From assembly GCA_011087745.1 (NCBI GenBank), contig JAALLB010000044.1, forward strand, positions 1 to 9,569: 9,569 nucleotides of DNA, given 5' to 3'. The notes under the pieces were generated by a model, which was not told the origin of the DNA, did no database searches, and was given only the letters and a program-made list of their open reading frames with translations. Source of the stretch: Hyphomicrobiales bacterium. Lineage in GTDB: Bacteria > Pseudomonadota > Alphaproteobacteria > Rhizobiales > Rhizobiaceae. The position numbers were made by a program, and so were the translations under genes. Numbering within the stretch: the first letter of the stretch is position 1; every line of letters starts with the position of its first letter. Of the stretch, positions 1-6,523 are shown in pieces.

Positions 1-2
1 CG

Positions 3-539
3 ATTCAAATTGTCGCGCCCCTAAATGACAAAGCCAGTAGCTGGGTAGTTACGAATATTTTATTTAAAGCCGCTATTTCCAGCTTTGCTGCAGCAGTTTT
101 AGTAGGCGTTAATCTCAACAACGCTTCATCAATTGATGCTCGCATTGAGGTTGGCGTTTTAACCTGTACCGTTGACGGTGGCATTGGGCTTATCCTTGGT
201 TCAAGCAAAGATATGTCATGTGACTTCAAAGGTCTTGATGACTTTACCGAAACCTATACTGGCAACGTCAAGAAATTTGGTCTTGATATCGGTCAAACAG
301 ATATAACAACAATTTCTTGGGCAGTTTTTGCTCCAACGACAGAACTTGAAGCCGGTGCGCTTGAAGGAAATTATCCAGGGCTAACAGCAGAAGCAACTGT
401 CGGTGTTGGCATTGGTGCAAATGCACTTATTGGCGGGTTTGATAAATCGATTGCACTTCAGCCGTTTAGTGGTCAGGTTCAAGAAGGTTTGAACATTGCT
501 GCAGGCATTGGAACCATGAGCCTTAAAATCGGCGGTTAA
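3..539 (+). CDS. DUF992 secreted protein, 5' end outside window
   Basis: The frame is open from base 3 to the TAA at 537-539 (178 residues) and has no ATG, GTG or TTG before the ATG at 213, so the true start lies left of the window. Starting at 213 would cut the domain in half. The first ~45 residues include a hydrophobic stretch (FKAAISSFAAAVLVGV) ending in small residues before ARIEVG, which reads as a Sec signal peptide. The rest matches the DUF992 pattern I know: RIEVGVLTCTV, GSSKDMSC, KFGLDIG, WAVFAPT, GALEGNY, the glycine-rich EATVGVGIGANALIGG, and IALQPFSGQ near the end. Two cysteines (LTC and MSC) may form a disulfide. The family is small, exported and of unknown function. The gene converges on the molybdenum-cofactor operon, with only 9 nt between the two stop codons. 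The family call is confident; the role is unknown. Confidence 0.87.
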   Translation: MQIVAPLNDKASSWVVTNILFKAAISSFAAAVLVGVNLNNASSIDARIEVGVLTCTVDGGIGLILGSSKDMSCDFKGLDDFTETYTGNVKKFGLDIGQTDITTISWAVFAPTTELEAGALEGNYPGLTAEATVGVGIGANALIGGFDKSIALQPFSGQVQEGLNIAAGIGTMSLKIGG

Positions 540-548
540 ATAATAAAG

Positions 549-2147
549 CTAGTCTTTTTCTTGCACCATTTGCACTGCTTGTGGCGTATCAAGATCAAGG
601 CTAGCTGCCATTCCCAACTCAACTTCAATTACCCTATCCCGATTTGCTGCCATGATATGGCGTGCACCAACATCTCCCTGAATTGAGCATAGCTCTTCAA
701 AATATTCTCGAGGCCAAAGCACAGGGTTCCCGCGCTTTCCACTATGGGTTGCAACGATAATATGATTTGGATTTGCTGATGCATTCTTTATGAGCATATC
801 AATCATGACCGAAGTAACAAACGGCATGTCACCCAATAAAATTATTGCATTGGAAACGTCTTTAGAAAGCGCCTTGATCCCGCATTTTAAAGAGGTTGAT
901 AAGCCCTCTGCAAAATCAGGGTTGTGATGCTGACTAACTTCCAAACCATTGAGGACATCCAACACATCTTGTTGCTCATGGCCCGTTACTACAACTGTAT
1001 TTTTGACCAATGAACCAACTGCAGCGCTAGCAACATGACGCACTATGGGTTCGCCATCGATTTCCACGGTCATCTTGTTGATATCGCCCATACGTCGGGA
1101 CTGACCAGCCGCCAAGATGATTGCGGATGTATGATCCTGTAGCCGTTTGGATTTTTCGCGTGGATGCGGCCGACTTCCGGTTTCCATCAAAAGCCCCCCA
1201 ACGCCCAATCCGGCGATATCTTCGGCGGTTACAGGCACATCTGCCAAAAGCCGTTGCAGCACCCAGTCAAAGCCATTTTCTGCAATTGATCGGGCACACC
1301 CAGGTGCACCAATAACAGGTACTTCACCAATCTTTGCAAGCAACATCAGATTACCGGGATCAACGGGCATTCCGAAACGAATAATCTCCCCTTCAGCATT
1401 TTCAATGGCTGCTGGAATACAGTCTGCAATATCGCTTATGGCTGAGGCTCCAAACAAAACCAACATATCGCATTCTGGACTTAGATTGCTTATCGCAGTT
1501 TCAATACTCTTTTCATCATGCTCAACTCTAACTTCTTCAACAATTGTGCTGCCGGAAAGTGCCAGACGGCTCTCTAAATTAACGCGCGTCTTGTCCATGG
1601 AAGATGGTTTTAGCGCGGTCAACTTTGTTGAAATCATACCTATGCGTTTTGGAGAATATTTATGTACCGCTATTGCCATCGATGTATCAAGGGCGAGTAC
1701 GGTCTCAAGACTTCGCGACTTAATTGCATAGGGAATAATCTTGATGGTCGCTATCAACCGTCCCTGATTTACCGGAGCATAATCCGGTAACGTTGCAATA
1801 GTGATCGTTGGATCAACGGCATTTATTGCATTTATGATTGCAGCTGATGTGCGAAAAATTCTATCGGAAACTGCAAAGATGTTTACGCGACCTGTTGCGG
1901 CCTCTTCAATTTTTACATTTGGCACGGAAAGCTGCTGCGCAATTAAAGTGGCTGCAGCATCTTCAAGGACATCTCCTTGTTGCGGCATGGCAACGGTCAC
2001 GGATTCAATACCCGCTTCGCTTAATTGACCGATCATCTCGTCATCAATCATCGCGCCTTTACGCAACCGTGTTCCAGTTGGCAATTTTAGGCTATGAGCA
2101 AGTATACCGTTCTTCGCATCTTTGGGCTTAAGCGGACCAAACTTCAT
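549..2147 (-). CDS. Molybdopterin-binding / MobA-like cytidylyltransferase fusion
   Basis: This 532-residue protein has two parts. Residues ~1-325 resemble the MoeA/MogA/CinA molybdopterin-binding fold: an N-terminal segment with LPTGTRLRKG, then a MoCF-like core with LFGASAISD (~231-239), GMPVDPGNLMLLA (~259-271) and the VIGAPGCARS/ENGFDWVLQRLL stretch (~278-301). Residues ~340-532 are a MobA/MocA-type nucleotidyltransferase: LAAGQSRRMG (345-354) with a lysine at 358, HNPDFAEGLSTSL (408-420), LLGDMP (437-442), GKRGNPV (470-476), GDVGAR (491-496) and LDLDTP (517-522). Known family chemistry is transfer of CMP or GMP from NTP to molybdopterin. For xanthine dehydrogenase/CO dehydrogenase-type enzymes the product would be molybdopterin cytosine dinucleotide; CMP specificity is inferred. 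It is the last gene of the operon, starting 3 nt after the XdhC Rossmann gene. The length fits the family annotated as molybdopterin-binding/glycosyltransferase family 2. Confidence 0.9.
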   Translation of the reverse strand: MKFGPLKPKDAKNGILAHSLKLPTGTRLRKGAMIDDEMIGQLSEAGIESVTVAMPQQGDVLEDAAATLIAQQLSVPNVKIEEAATGRVNIFAVSDRIFRTSAAIINAINAVDPTITIATLPDYAPVNQGRLIATIKIIPYAIKSRSLETVLALDTSMAIAVHKYSPKRIGMISTKLTALKPSSMDKTRVNLESRLALSGSTIVEEVRVEHDEKSIETAISNLSPECDMLVLFGASAISDIADCIPAAIENAEGEIIRFGMPVDPGNLMLLAKIGEVPVIGAPGCARSIAENGFDWVLQRLLADVPVTAEDIAGLGVGGLLMETGSRPHPREKSKRLQDHTSAIILAAGQSRRMGDINKMTVEIDGEPIVRHVASAAVGSLVKNTVVVTGHEQQDVLDVLNGLEVSQHHNPDFAEGLSTSLKCGIKALSKDVSNAIILLGDMPFVTSVMIDMLIKNASANPNHIIVATHSGKRGNPVLWPREYFEELCSIQGDVGARHIMAANRDRVIEVELGMAASLDLDTPQAVQMVQEKD

Positions 2148-2150
2148 GAC

Positions 2151-2837
2151 TCAACTTAAGCCTCTTTTACGAAAAGCTTCAATAATTTCTGCCATGACAG
2201 CAACCGCAATTTCCTGGGGTGACGCAGCACCAATATCAAGGCCAATAGGTGCCTTGATACGATCAAGTTGATTTTGAGTGATGCCATCTGCCAATAACCG
2301 CTCTATGCGTTTGCCATGGGTTTTACGGCTACCAAGCGCACCGACATAAAAACAATTCCTACGCAGCGCATCTGCTATAGGAAAATCGTCAATCTTTGGA
2401 TCATGTGTTACTGTAGCCAGTGCGCAATATGGATCCAAAGGTTTTTCCTCCAAAACATCTTCTGGCCAATCTGCAGAAACTGATACTCCTTCAAAACGTT
2501 CTTCAGTGGCGAATGCACTGCGTGGATCGATAACCTCCAGATCATACCCAGACATTTTGGCGATTGGTGCCATGGCTTGGGATATGTGAACCGCTCCAAT
2601 CACCACAATCCGTGGGGGCGGCAAATGAGCATTCAGGAAAAATTCTACCTTATTAATTTCAACAGTGGCTGATTTACCTGTCAAAAGCGCTTTGGAAATT
2701 GCTTCCCCCAATTCGCCTTCGACCAGATGACCTTCCAGGACAAGCCGGTCTTTTCCATTATCAAGATTGGTTACAAGTACGCAGGCTTTGCGTTGATGGC
2801 GCGCTTCATTCAGCTTTTTTAAGACAAGCGGGTCCAT
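2151..2837 (-). CDS. XdhC-family protein, Rossmann (C-terminal) domain only
   Basis: This 228-residue cytoplasmic protein matches the C-terminal NAD-type Rossmann half of XdhC/CoxF. Visible motifs are IVVIGAVHISQAMAP (77-91, the family's degenerate glycine loop), EVIDPR (~101-106), TVTHDPKIDD (~142-151), FYVGALGSRKTHGKR (~163-177) and IGLDIGAASPQEIAVAVMAEI (~198-218). XdhC proteins bind the molybdenum cofactor, help its sulfuration and protect it until insertion into a xanthine dehydrogenase-type hydroxylase. The ATG follows the upstream TAG with no gap (TAGATG), so translation is probably coupled to the N-terminal-domain gene. A full-length XdhC usually carries both domains in one chain; here they lie on two adjacent genes, as in CoxI/CoxF-type arrangements. 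The first ~70 residues are a small degenerate domain lacking the GGCVEG motif. Family assignment is confident; the exact partner enzyme is not visible. Confidence 0.9.
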   Translation of the reverse strand: MDPLVLKKLNEARHQRKACVLVTNLDNGKDRLVLEGHLVEGELGEAISKALLTGKSATVEINKVEFFLNAHLPPPRIVVIGAVHISQAMAPIAKMSGYDLEVIDPRSAFATEERFEGVSVSADWPEDVLEEKPLDPYCALATVTHDPKIDDFPIADALRRNCFYVGALGSRKTHGKRIERLLADGITQNQLDRIKAPIGLDIGAASPQEIAVAVMAEIIEAFRKRGLS

Positions 2838-3167
2838 CTAACCTATGCGCTCCACAAAAACACGGATATTACCACCGCAAGATAAACCAACTTCAAACGC
2901 TGTTTCATCTGCCACACCGAATTCCAGCATTTTTGGTTGACCAGATGAAAGCACGTCCATTGCTTCTGCAACCACCGCTCCTTCAACACAGCCACCCGAA
3001 ACGGAGCCTTCAAAGTTGCCGTCCTCGTCAATTACCAAATGCGAACCTGCTGGACGTGGTGCTGAACCCCATGTGGACACAACAGTGGCTATTGCAACTT
3101 CCTTGCCGGCCTTCATCCAGGCTTCAGCAATATTGAGTTCATCCTTTAAATCAGTTTGTTCAGTCAT
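2838..3167 (-). CDS. XdhC/CoxI-family protein, N-terminal domain only
   Basis: This 109-residue protein corresponds to the XdhC_CoxI N-terminal domain alone. Visible motifs are ATVVSTWGSAPRPAGSHLVI (~27-46), GSVSGGCVEG (54-63, cysteine 60) and GLSCGGNIRVFVE (94-106, cysteine 97). In XdhC relatives the conserved cysteines are implicated in handling sulfur or the molybdenum cofactor. Its likely role is to act with the following Rossmann-domain protein as a two-subunit XdhC, loading or sulfurating cofactor for a molybdenum hydroxylase. The start ATG overlaps the VWA gene's TAA by one base (TAATG), and the stop TAG directly abuts the next ATG, so all three are probably translated in stoichiometric coupling. 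The chain ends just after the second cysteine motif, where the full-length family would continue into the linker and Rossmann fold. It is not a frameshift product: the next gene has its own N-terminal extension and stands in another frame. Confidence 0.9.
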   Translation of the reverse strand: MTEQTDLKDELNIAEAWMKAGKEVAIATVVSTWGSAPRPAGSHLVIDEDGNFEGSVSGGCVEGAVVAEAMDVLSSGQPKMLEFGVADETAFEVGLSCGGNIRVFVERIG

Positions 3168-4390
3168 TACGCAGCTTTCATTGCATCCAGCCAGATACGA
3201 GGATCATTTTCACGTCCAGCATCACCTGCAAGAGCCTGGCACAGACCAGAAAGCGCATCAAGGGAATGAACCGGCCTAAACTCATCAACGTGAGGCAACA
3301 TGATTTTGATGCCTTTGGCGGCAGCTTCAAACCCTTCAAAGCGCAGAAGCGGATTTAACCAAATCATTCGCCGGCATGAGCGATGCAGCCGATCCATTTC
3401 ATACGCCAGTCTATTGTCTTCATCTCGTTCAAGCCCGTCGGTAATCAAAAGTACGATTGCACCCTGCCCCAGAACCCTTCTTGACCAAAGCCGATTAAAT
3501 TCATGCAATGTCTCACCGATGCGCGTCCCACCTGACCAGTCATCAACCGCATCAGAACATTCCTGAAGTGCTACATCAGGGTCTTTCATCTTGAGTTGAC
3601 GGGTTACGTTGGTAAGCCTGGTGCCAAAGAAAAACGTATGTACATGACGGCGACTTTCTGAAAGCGCATGAAAGAAATGTAAAAAAGTGCGCGAATACTG
3701 GCTCATGGAACCGGAAATATCTGCAAGAATGACGACTGGAGGTTCTATCATTTTTGGTTCGCGAAACTGTGGTAACACCAAATCACCACCGGTTCTCATG
3801 GCTTTTGCCAACATTCTACGCGGATCCGATTTTGCAATTCGATTAATTGGTTGGTAACGACGGGTCTTCACCAGACCTAGTGGTAACGTCATTTTTGCCA
3901 TCTCACGCTTTGCCTCATTAATTTCGGCAACGGTCATTTGGGCAAAGTCTTTTTCACGCAATACTTCACGAGCCGACGTTGTAAATTGAGCATCAACTTC
4001 AAGTTCGGGCCGCTCAAACTCTTTTTCCGGTTCCTGCCCGGAAAAAAGCGCTTCTGATACCCGGTTCTCAGCGGCGTTTGGTTTTTCACGCTGATCATCT
4101 TCCCGCATTTGAGGCGAAAACATCTGGATCATCTTTTCAACCAGTTCGCGCGACCGCCAGAAGAGTTTGAAAGCCTGCTCGAAGACAATCATGTCTTCTT
4201 TTCGAGTAACCAACACACTGTGGAGTGTCCAATAAAAATCATCCCGATCGCTGATCCCGCCAGCCTCAACCGCACGAACACATTCAACAACACTTGAAGG
4301 CCCAAGCTTCATACCGGCTGCTCGCAAGGTACGCGAAAAATAAAGGATATTTTCAGCAAGTTTGCCCGATGGATTGGCTTGGGTTGTCAC
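3167..4390 (-). CDS. coxE: CoxE-like von Willebrand factor A domain protein
   Basis: This 407-residue protein has a C-terminal VWA domain with a complete metal-ion-dependent adhesion site: DISGSMS (224-230), the threonine of GGTRIG (289) and ITDGLERD (316-323). The ~200 residues before it are mostly helical and charged, with an acidic linker around 95-135, typical of CoxE. In CO dehydrogenase biogenesis, CoxE works with the AAA+ ATPase CoxD to install or mature the metal-sulfur centre of the apo-enzyme; here I infer the same kind of job for an unseen molybdenum hydroxylase. Translation starts at a GTG (4388-4390) that overlaps the ATPase gene's TGA as GTGA, a 4-nt coupling overlap that supports this start. 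The stop overlaps the next gene's ATG. Length is close to the usual ~400 residues, and no key MIDAS residue is missing. The symbol is by analogy and order (ATPase, VWA, XdhC-like), not by proven orthology. Confidence 0.9.
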   Translation of the reverse strand: MTTQANPSGKLAENILYFSRTLRAAGMKLGPSSVVECVRAVEAGGISDRDDFYWTLHSVLVTRKEDMIVFEQAFKLFWRSRELVEKMIQMFSPQMREDDQREKPNAAENRVSEALFSGQEPEKEFERPELEVDAQFTTSAREVLREKDFAQMTVAEINEAKREMAKMTLPLGLVKTRRYQPINRIAKSDPRRMLAKAMRTGGDLVLPQFREPKMIEPPVVILADISGSMSQYSRTFLHFFHALSESRRHVHTFFFGTRLTNVTRQLKMKDPDVALQECSDAVDDWSGGTRIGETLHEFNRLWSRRVLGQGAIVLLITDGLERDEDNRLAYEMDRLHRSCRRMIWLNPLLRFEGFEAAAKGIKIMLPHVDEFRPVHSLDALSGLCQALAGDAGRENDPRIWLDAMKAA

Positions 4391-5292
4391 GCGGTTGCCA
4401 TTTCCTTCTTAACATCGGTCAATATCTGCTGACCTTCACTTGAGCTGATCTGGGCAATGTCGTCCTGGTATTTCAAAAGCACACCAATTGTGTCGGACAC
4501 TCCTTGCGGGTCTATTGCTACTTTATCCAATTCAATCAAAGCTGTTGCCCAATCAAGGGTTTCGGCAACACCCGGGTTCTTAAACAAGTCCTGCTGGCGA
4601 AGCTTTTGCACATAGGCAACAACTTCCTTTGCCAGATTTTCACTGGCTTGTGGAACCTTGGCATTTACGATTGCAAGTTCGCGAATTGCATCGGGATAAT
4701 CCACCCAATGGTACAGACAACCTCTTTTAAGCGCGTCATGGATTTCTCTGGTTCTATTGGTTGTGATGATAACGATTGGAGGCTCTTTTGCCTTGATGGT
4801 TCCAAGCTCCGGAATTGTGACTTGAAAGTCCGATAGAATTTCCAGCAGGAAGGCTTCAAACGCTTCATCGGTTCTATCCAACTCATCAATCAATAAAATC
4901 GGCGCCTTGCCCTCCTCACCTTCAAGCGCTTGAAGCAAGGGGCGCTTGATCAGGAACTCAGGGGTAAAGACACCGTCATTGAGTGATGCTTTATCACTCG
5001 AAGCTTCCCCCATTCGGATTTCGACCATTTGTGCAGCATAATTCCACTCATAAACCGCGGAGGATACATCCAGCCCTTCATAGCATTGTAATCTGATTAG
5101 GGGGCGATCCAGGGCCGAACCAAGCACTTTGGCGATCTCCGTTTTACCGACGCCTGCCTCACCTTCAAGAAACAACGGTTTACCCATTTTCAAAGCAAGA
5201 TAAAGGACTGTTGCCAGAGACCTGTCAGCAACATAGCCCTCGCTGGATAATAAGGCTTGCGTCTCATCAATACTTTTCGGCAGTCCAGCCAT
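4387..5292 (-). CDS. coxD: MoxR-type AAA+ ATPase, CoxD-like
   Basis: This 301-residue cytoplasmic AAA+ protein belongs to the MoxR clade. Walker A is GEAGVGKT (44-51), Walker B is LLIDELDR (133-140), sensor 1 is in IITTNRTRE (~175-183), and an arginine-finger candidate sits in LKRGCLYHW (~188-196). The FLEGEAGVGKTE/LQCYEGLD pattern is characteristic of MoxR/CoxD proteins. MoxR ATPases act with VWA partners as chaperones; CoxD is the ATP-dependent unfoldase-like factor for CO dehydrogenase active-site assembly. The immediately following CoxE-like VWA gene overlaps by 4 nt, which supports this subfamily. It is the first gene of the five-gene operon. The ATG at 5292 has a GGAGAG site 5 nt upstream; another ATG 5 nt further upstream overlaps that spacing and is out of frame. 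Only 50 nt separate the start from the hupE terminator's T-run, so its promoter must be very close or overlap the terminator. The symbol is by analogy. Confidence 0.92.
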   Translation of the reverse strand: MAGLPKSIDETQALLSSEGYVADRSLATVLYLALKMGKPLFLEGEAGVGKTEIAKVLGSALDRPLIRLQCYEGLDVSSAVYEWNYAAQMVEIRMGEASSDKASLNDGVFTPEFLIKRPLLQALEGEEGKAPILLIDELDRTDEAFEAFLLEILSDFQVTIPELGTIKAKEPPIVIITTNRTREIHDALKRGCLYHWVDYPDAIRELAIVNAKVPQASENLAKEVVAYVQKLRQQDLFKNPGVAETLDWATALIELDKVAIDPQGVSDTIGVLLKYQDDIAQISSSEGQQILTDVKKEMATA

Positions 5293-5297
5293 TCATA

Positions 5298-5303
5298 CTC
5301 TCC
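5298..5303 (-). promoter_or_regulatory. Ribosome binding site of the AAA+ ATPase gene
   Basis: The minus strand reads GGAGAG, then 5 nt (TATGA), then the ATG at 5292. It fixes the start of the operon's first gene. I see no convincing -35/-10 pair in the short gap upstream. Confidence 0.6.
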
Positions 5304-5342
5304 AAGTTTACTCGTTAGACAAGCTAGCGCGTTAGCAGACAT

Positions 5343-5377
5343 AAAAAAAGAGGCATAAACTAAAGTTCACGCCTCTT
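5343..5377 (-). terminator. Rho-independent terminator of hupE
   Basis: On the minus strand AAGAGGCGTGAA and TTTATGCCTCTT form a 12-bp stem (two G-U pairs) around the loop CTTTAG, followed directly by a run of T residues. It starts about 25 nt after the hupE stop codon. It should separate the B12-controlled hupE transcript from the molybdenum-cofactor operon just downstream. The T-run exists only in the minus-strand direction, so it is not clearly bidirectional. Confidence 0.9.
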
Positions 5378-5401
5378 GCTTAATTATTATGTTTGAAGGA
5401 T

Positions 5402-6052
5402 TTAGCCAAGACCAAGTGCTGCAAATGCAACGCCTTCGATGCTTTCCAGCGTCAGGAAAACACCCATGCCGGCAACAAGAGCACCAGTAAGGCGCGCGTT
5501 AACAGCTGCTGCTTCGGTTGCGTTAAACACGTTCTTAACAACCCAGCCAGCGCCAAGTGCAATACCGTACTGAAGTACGCCAAGACCCAAAAGGTAACCA
5601 ATCATCACTGAACCACCGATTGCAGCTTCTTGTGACGCAATTGAATCGCCAAATGCAGATCCGTGGAACAGGCCAAATACTGCGAAGATTGACAGCGCCA
5701 GCGGCATGCTTAGTGCACGGCCAGAAAGTATGATGAAGCCTACTGCCAATAGAGAAAAGCCAATCACCGCTTCTTTGGCAGGAAGGCCAATGCCGTTTGC
5801 CATCATCAGGCAACCTACGAGCATTGCAGCAATATAAGCTGCAGGCGCTGTGCGGGCAAAACCTGTATATAGTGCTGCAACACCAACTGCGATTACGAAA
5901 AACAGGTGATCAAAGCCCAATAATGGGTGTCCAATACCTGAAAGCAAACCATGCGTGAAAGTTTCCATCGGCTGACCAGCCAGTGGATGGTGCGCAAGTG
6001 CAGGTGTTACTGTAACTAGAAGTGCCAAAGCACCAAAAAGAGTTTTTTTCAT
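5402..6052 (-). CDS. hupE: HupE/UreJ-family metal permease, B12-regulated (probable cobalt importer)
   Basis: With the start at 6052 the protein has 216 residues. A clean signal peptide, MKKTLFGALALLVTVTPALA, is followed by HHPLAG. The family motif GIGHPLLGFDH (39-49) carries histidines 42 and 49 and aspartate 48; a second conserved histidine lies in FGLFHGSAFGD (126-136). About six hydrophobic membrane segments follow. HupE/UreJ proteins are secondary transporters of nickel or cobalt. A cobalamin riboswitch upstream points to cobalt, as comparative genomics has proposed for B12-regulated HupE proteins. I chose 6052 over the in-frame ATG at 6067 (which would add MKGNK) because GAAGGGG ends 6 nt before 6052 and the resulting signal peptide is typical. 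The gene is a single-gene unit closed by a strong terminator. The symbol denotes the family; hydrogenase genes are not in view. Confidence 0.92.
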   Translation of the reverse strand: MKKTLFGALALLVTVTPALAHHPLAGQPMETFTHGLLSGIGHPLLGFDHLFFVIAVGVAALYTGFARTAPAAYIAAMLVGCLMMANGIGLPAKEAVIGFSLLAVGFIILSGRALSMPLALSIFAVFGLFHGSAFGDSIASQEAAIGGSVMIGYLLGLGVLQYGIALGAGWVVKNVFNATEAAAVNARLTGALVAGMGVFLTLESIEGVAFAALGLG

Positions 6053-6058
6053 TTTATT

Positions 6059-6104
6059 CCCCTTCATTTATCTCGTTTTTGAAGGAGGGATTTCGTTAGA
6101 AGGG
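6059..6104 (-). promoter_or_regulatory. hupE Shine-Dalgarno with candidate anti-SD (expression platform)
   Basis: The minus strand carries GAAGGGG at 6065-6059, 6 nt before the hupE ATG at 6052. Upstream, CCCTTC at 6104-6099 is perfectly complementary to GAAGGG, and CCTTC at 6085-6081 is complementary to GAAGG. Either pairing would hide the ribosome binding site, which fits a translation-controlling cobalamin riboswitch. The complementarity is read directly; the switching is inferred. Confidence 0.5.
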
Positions 6105-6169
6105 TCAAGACGCATCTTTAATCTTCCACGGAACACCCCGTCCGTTTTAATCTCGACCTTGCTATCACA

Positions 6170-6368
6170 AAGCCTGCAGGCTGGTCTCCTGGCTCACGGG
6201 TCTATGCGTCTTATCCCCTTCCCGGCTCTTGCCAGTGGACTTGATAAGTCGCTCACCGCTTACAGTCGCGGGGGCGGCTGCAGATTAAGGCCCCTATTTG
6301 GGTCATCCCCTTCTGCATTCCCATTTGATCCCCTGATGTCTGTTACACCGTTCGGGGAACCTTGCATC
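6170..6368 (-). promoter_or_regulatory. Cobalamin (B12) riboswitch upstream of hupE
   Basis: The minus strand contains the conserved landmarks of the adenosylcobalamin aptamer in order. A 5' GGTTCC element is followed by ATGGGAATGC, then the core GCCGCCCCCGCGACTGTAAG with GCGG after it, then TCCACTGG and GGGAAGG, and finally the B12 box AGCCAGGAGACCAGCCTGC at 6194-6176. The element ends about 120 nt before the hupE start. High cobalamin is expected to switch hupE off. The start of the aptamer matches the transcription start predicted from the promoter candidate at 6374-6402. The exact ends are approximate because I judged them from motif positions rather than a covariance model. Confidence 0.95.
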
Positions 6369-6373
6369 GTTCT

Positions 6374-6402
6374 ATGTGAAGCTAATCACTTAAAAACGTC
6401 AA
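6374..6402 (-). promoter_or_regulatory. Candidate promoter of the riboswitch-hupE transcript
   Basis: On the minus strand CTTGACG gives a strong alphaproteobacterial -35 (TTGACG at 6402-6397). A 17-nt spacer leads to TCACAT (6379-6374) as a weak -10, which would start transcription near 6367, exactly at the aptamer's 5' edge. The -35 is convincing; the -10 is poor. Confidence 0.45.
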
Positions 6403-6523
6403 GCAAATTTCGACATGGCAAAGAGTTTTTGCGACTTAAATCTGTATGTAGAACCAAAAATACGACTTTGTGTTGCTAATTTGCTTTCAATTACAGACCA
6501 AGCGCATTAAAAATCTAGACAAT

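Noticed and set aside
1147..1731. A 194-codon plus-strand open frame.
   Set aside because: It lies wholly opposite the molybdopterin-binding/MobA-like gene, which has clear family motifs; the antisense frame has none and lacks a ribosome binding site.
2699..3136. A 145-codon plus-strand open frame.
   Set aside because: It is opposite the two XdhC genes and its composition (rich in Leu, Pro, His, Gln) is typical of an antisense shadow.
6053..6067. Upstream ATG at 6067 as the hupE start.
   Set aside because: It would place the good ribosome binding site (6065-6059) inside the coding region and lengthen a signal peptide that is already complete from 6052.
6159..6479. A 106-codon open frame on the plus strand.
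   Set aside because: It runs antisense through the cobalamin riboswitch, whose conserved motifs explain the sequence, and its translation resembles no family.
6470..6523. GTG at 6470 as the binding-protein start.
   Set aside because: It adds 18 residues before a normal signal peptide and has no ribosome binding site; ATG at 6524 is simpler.
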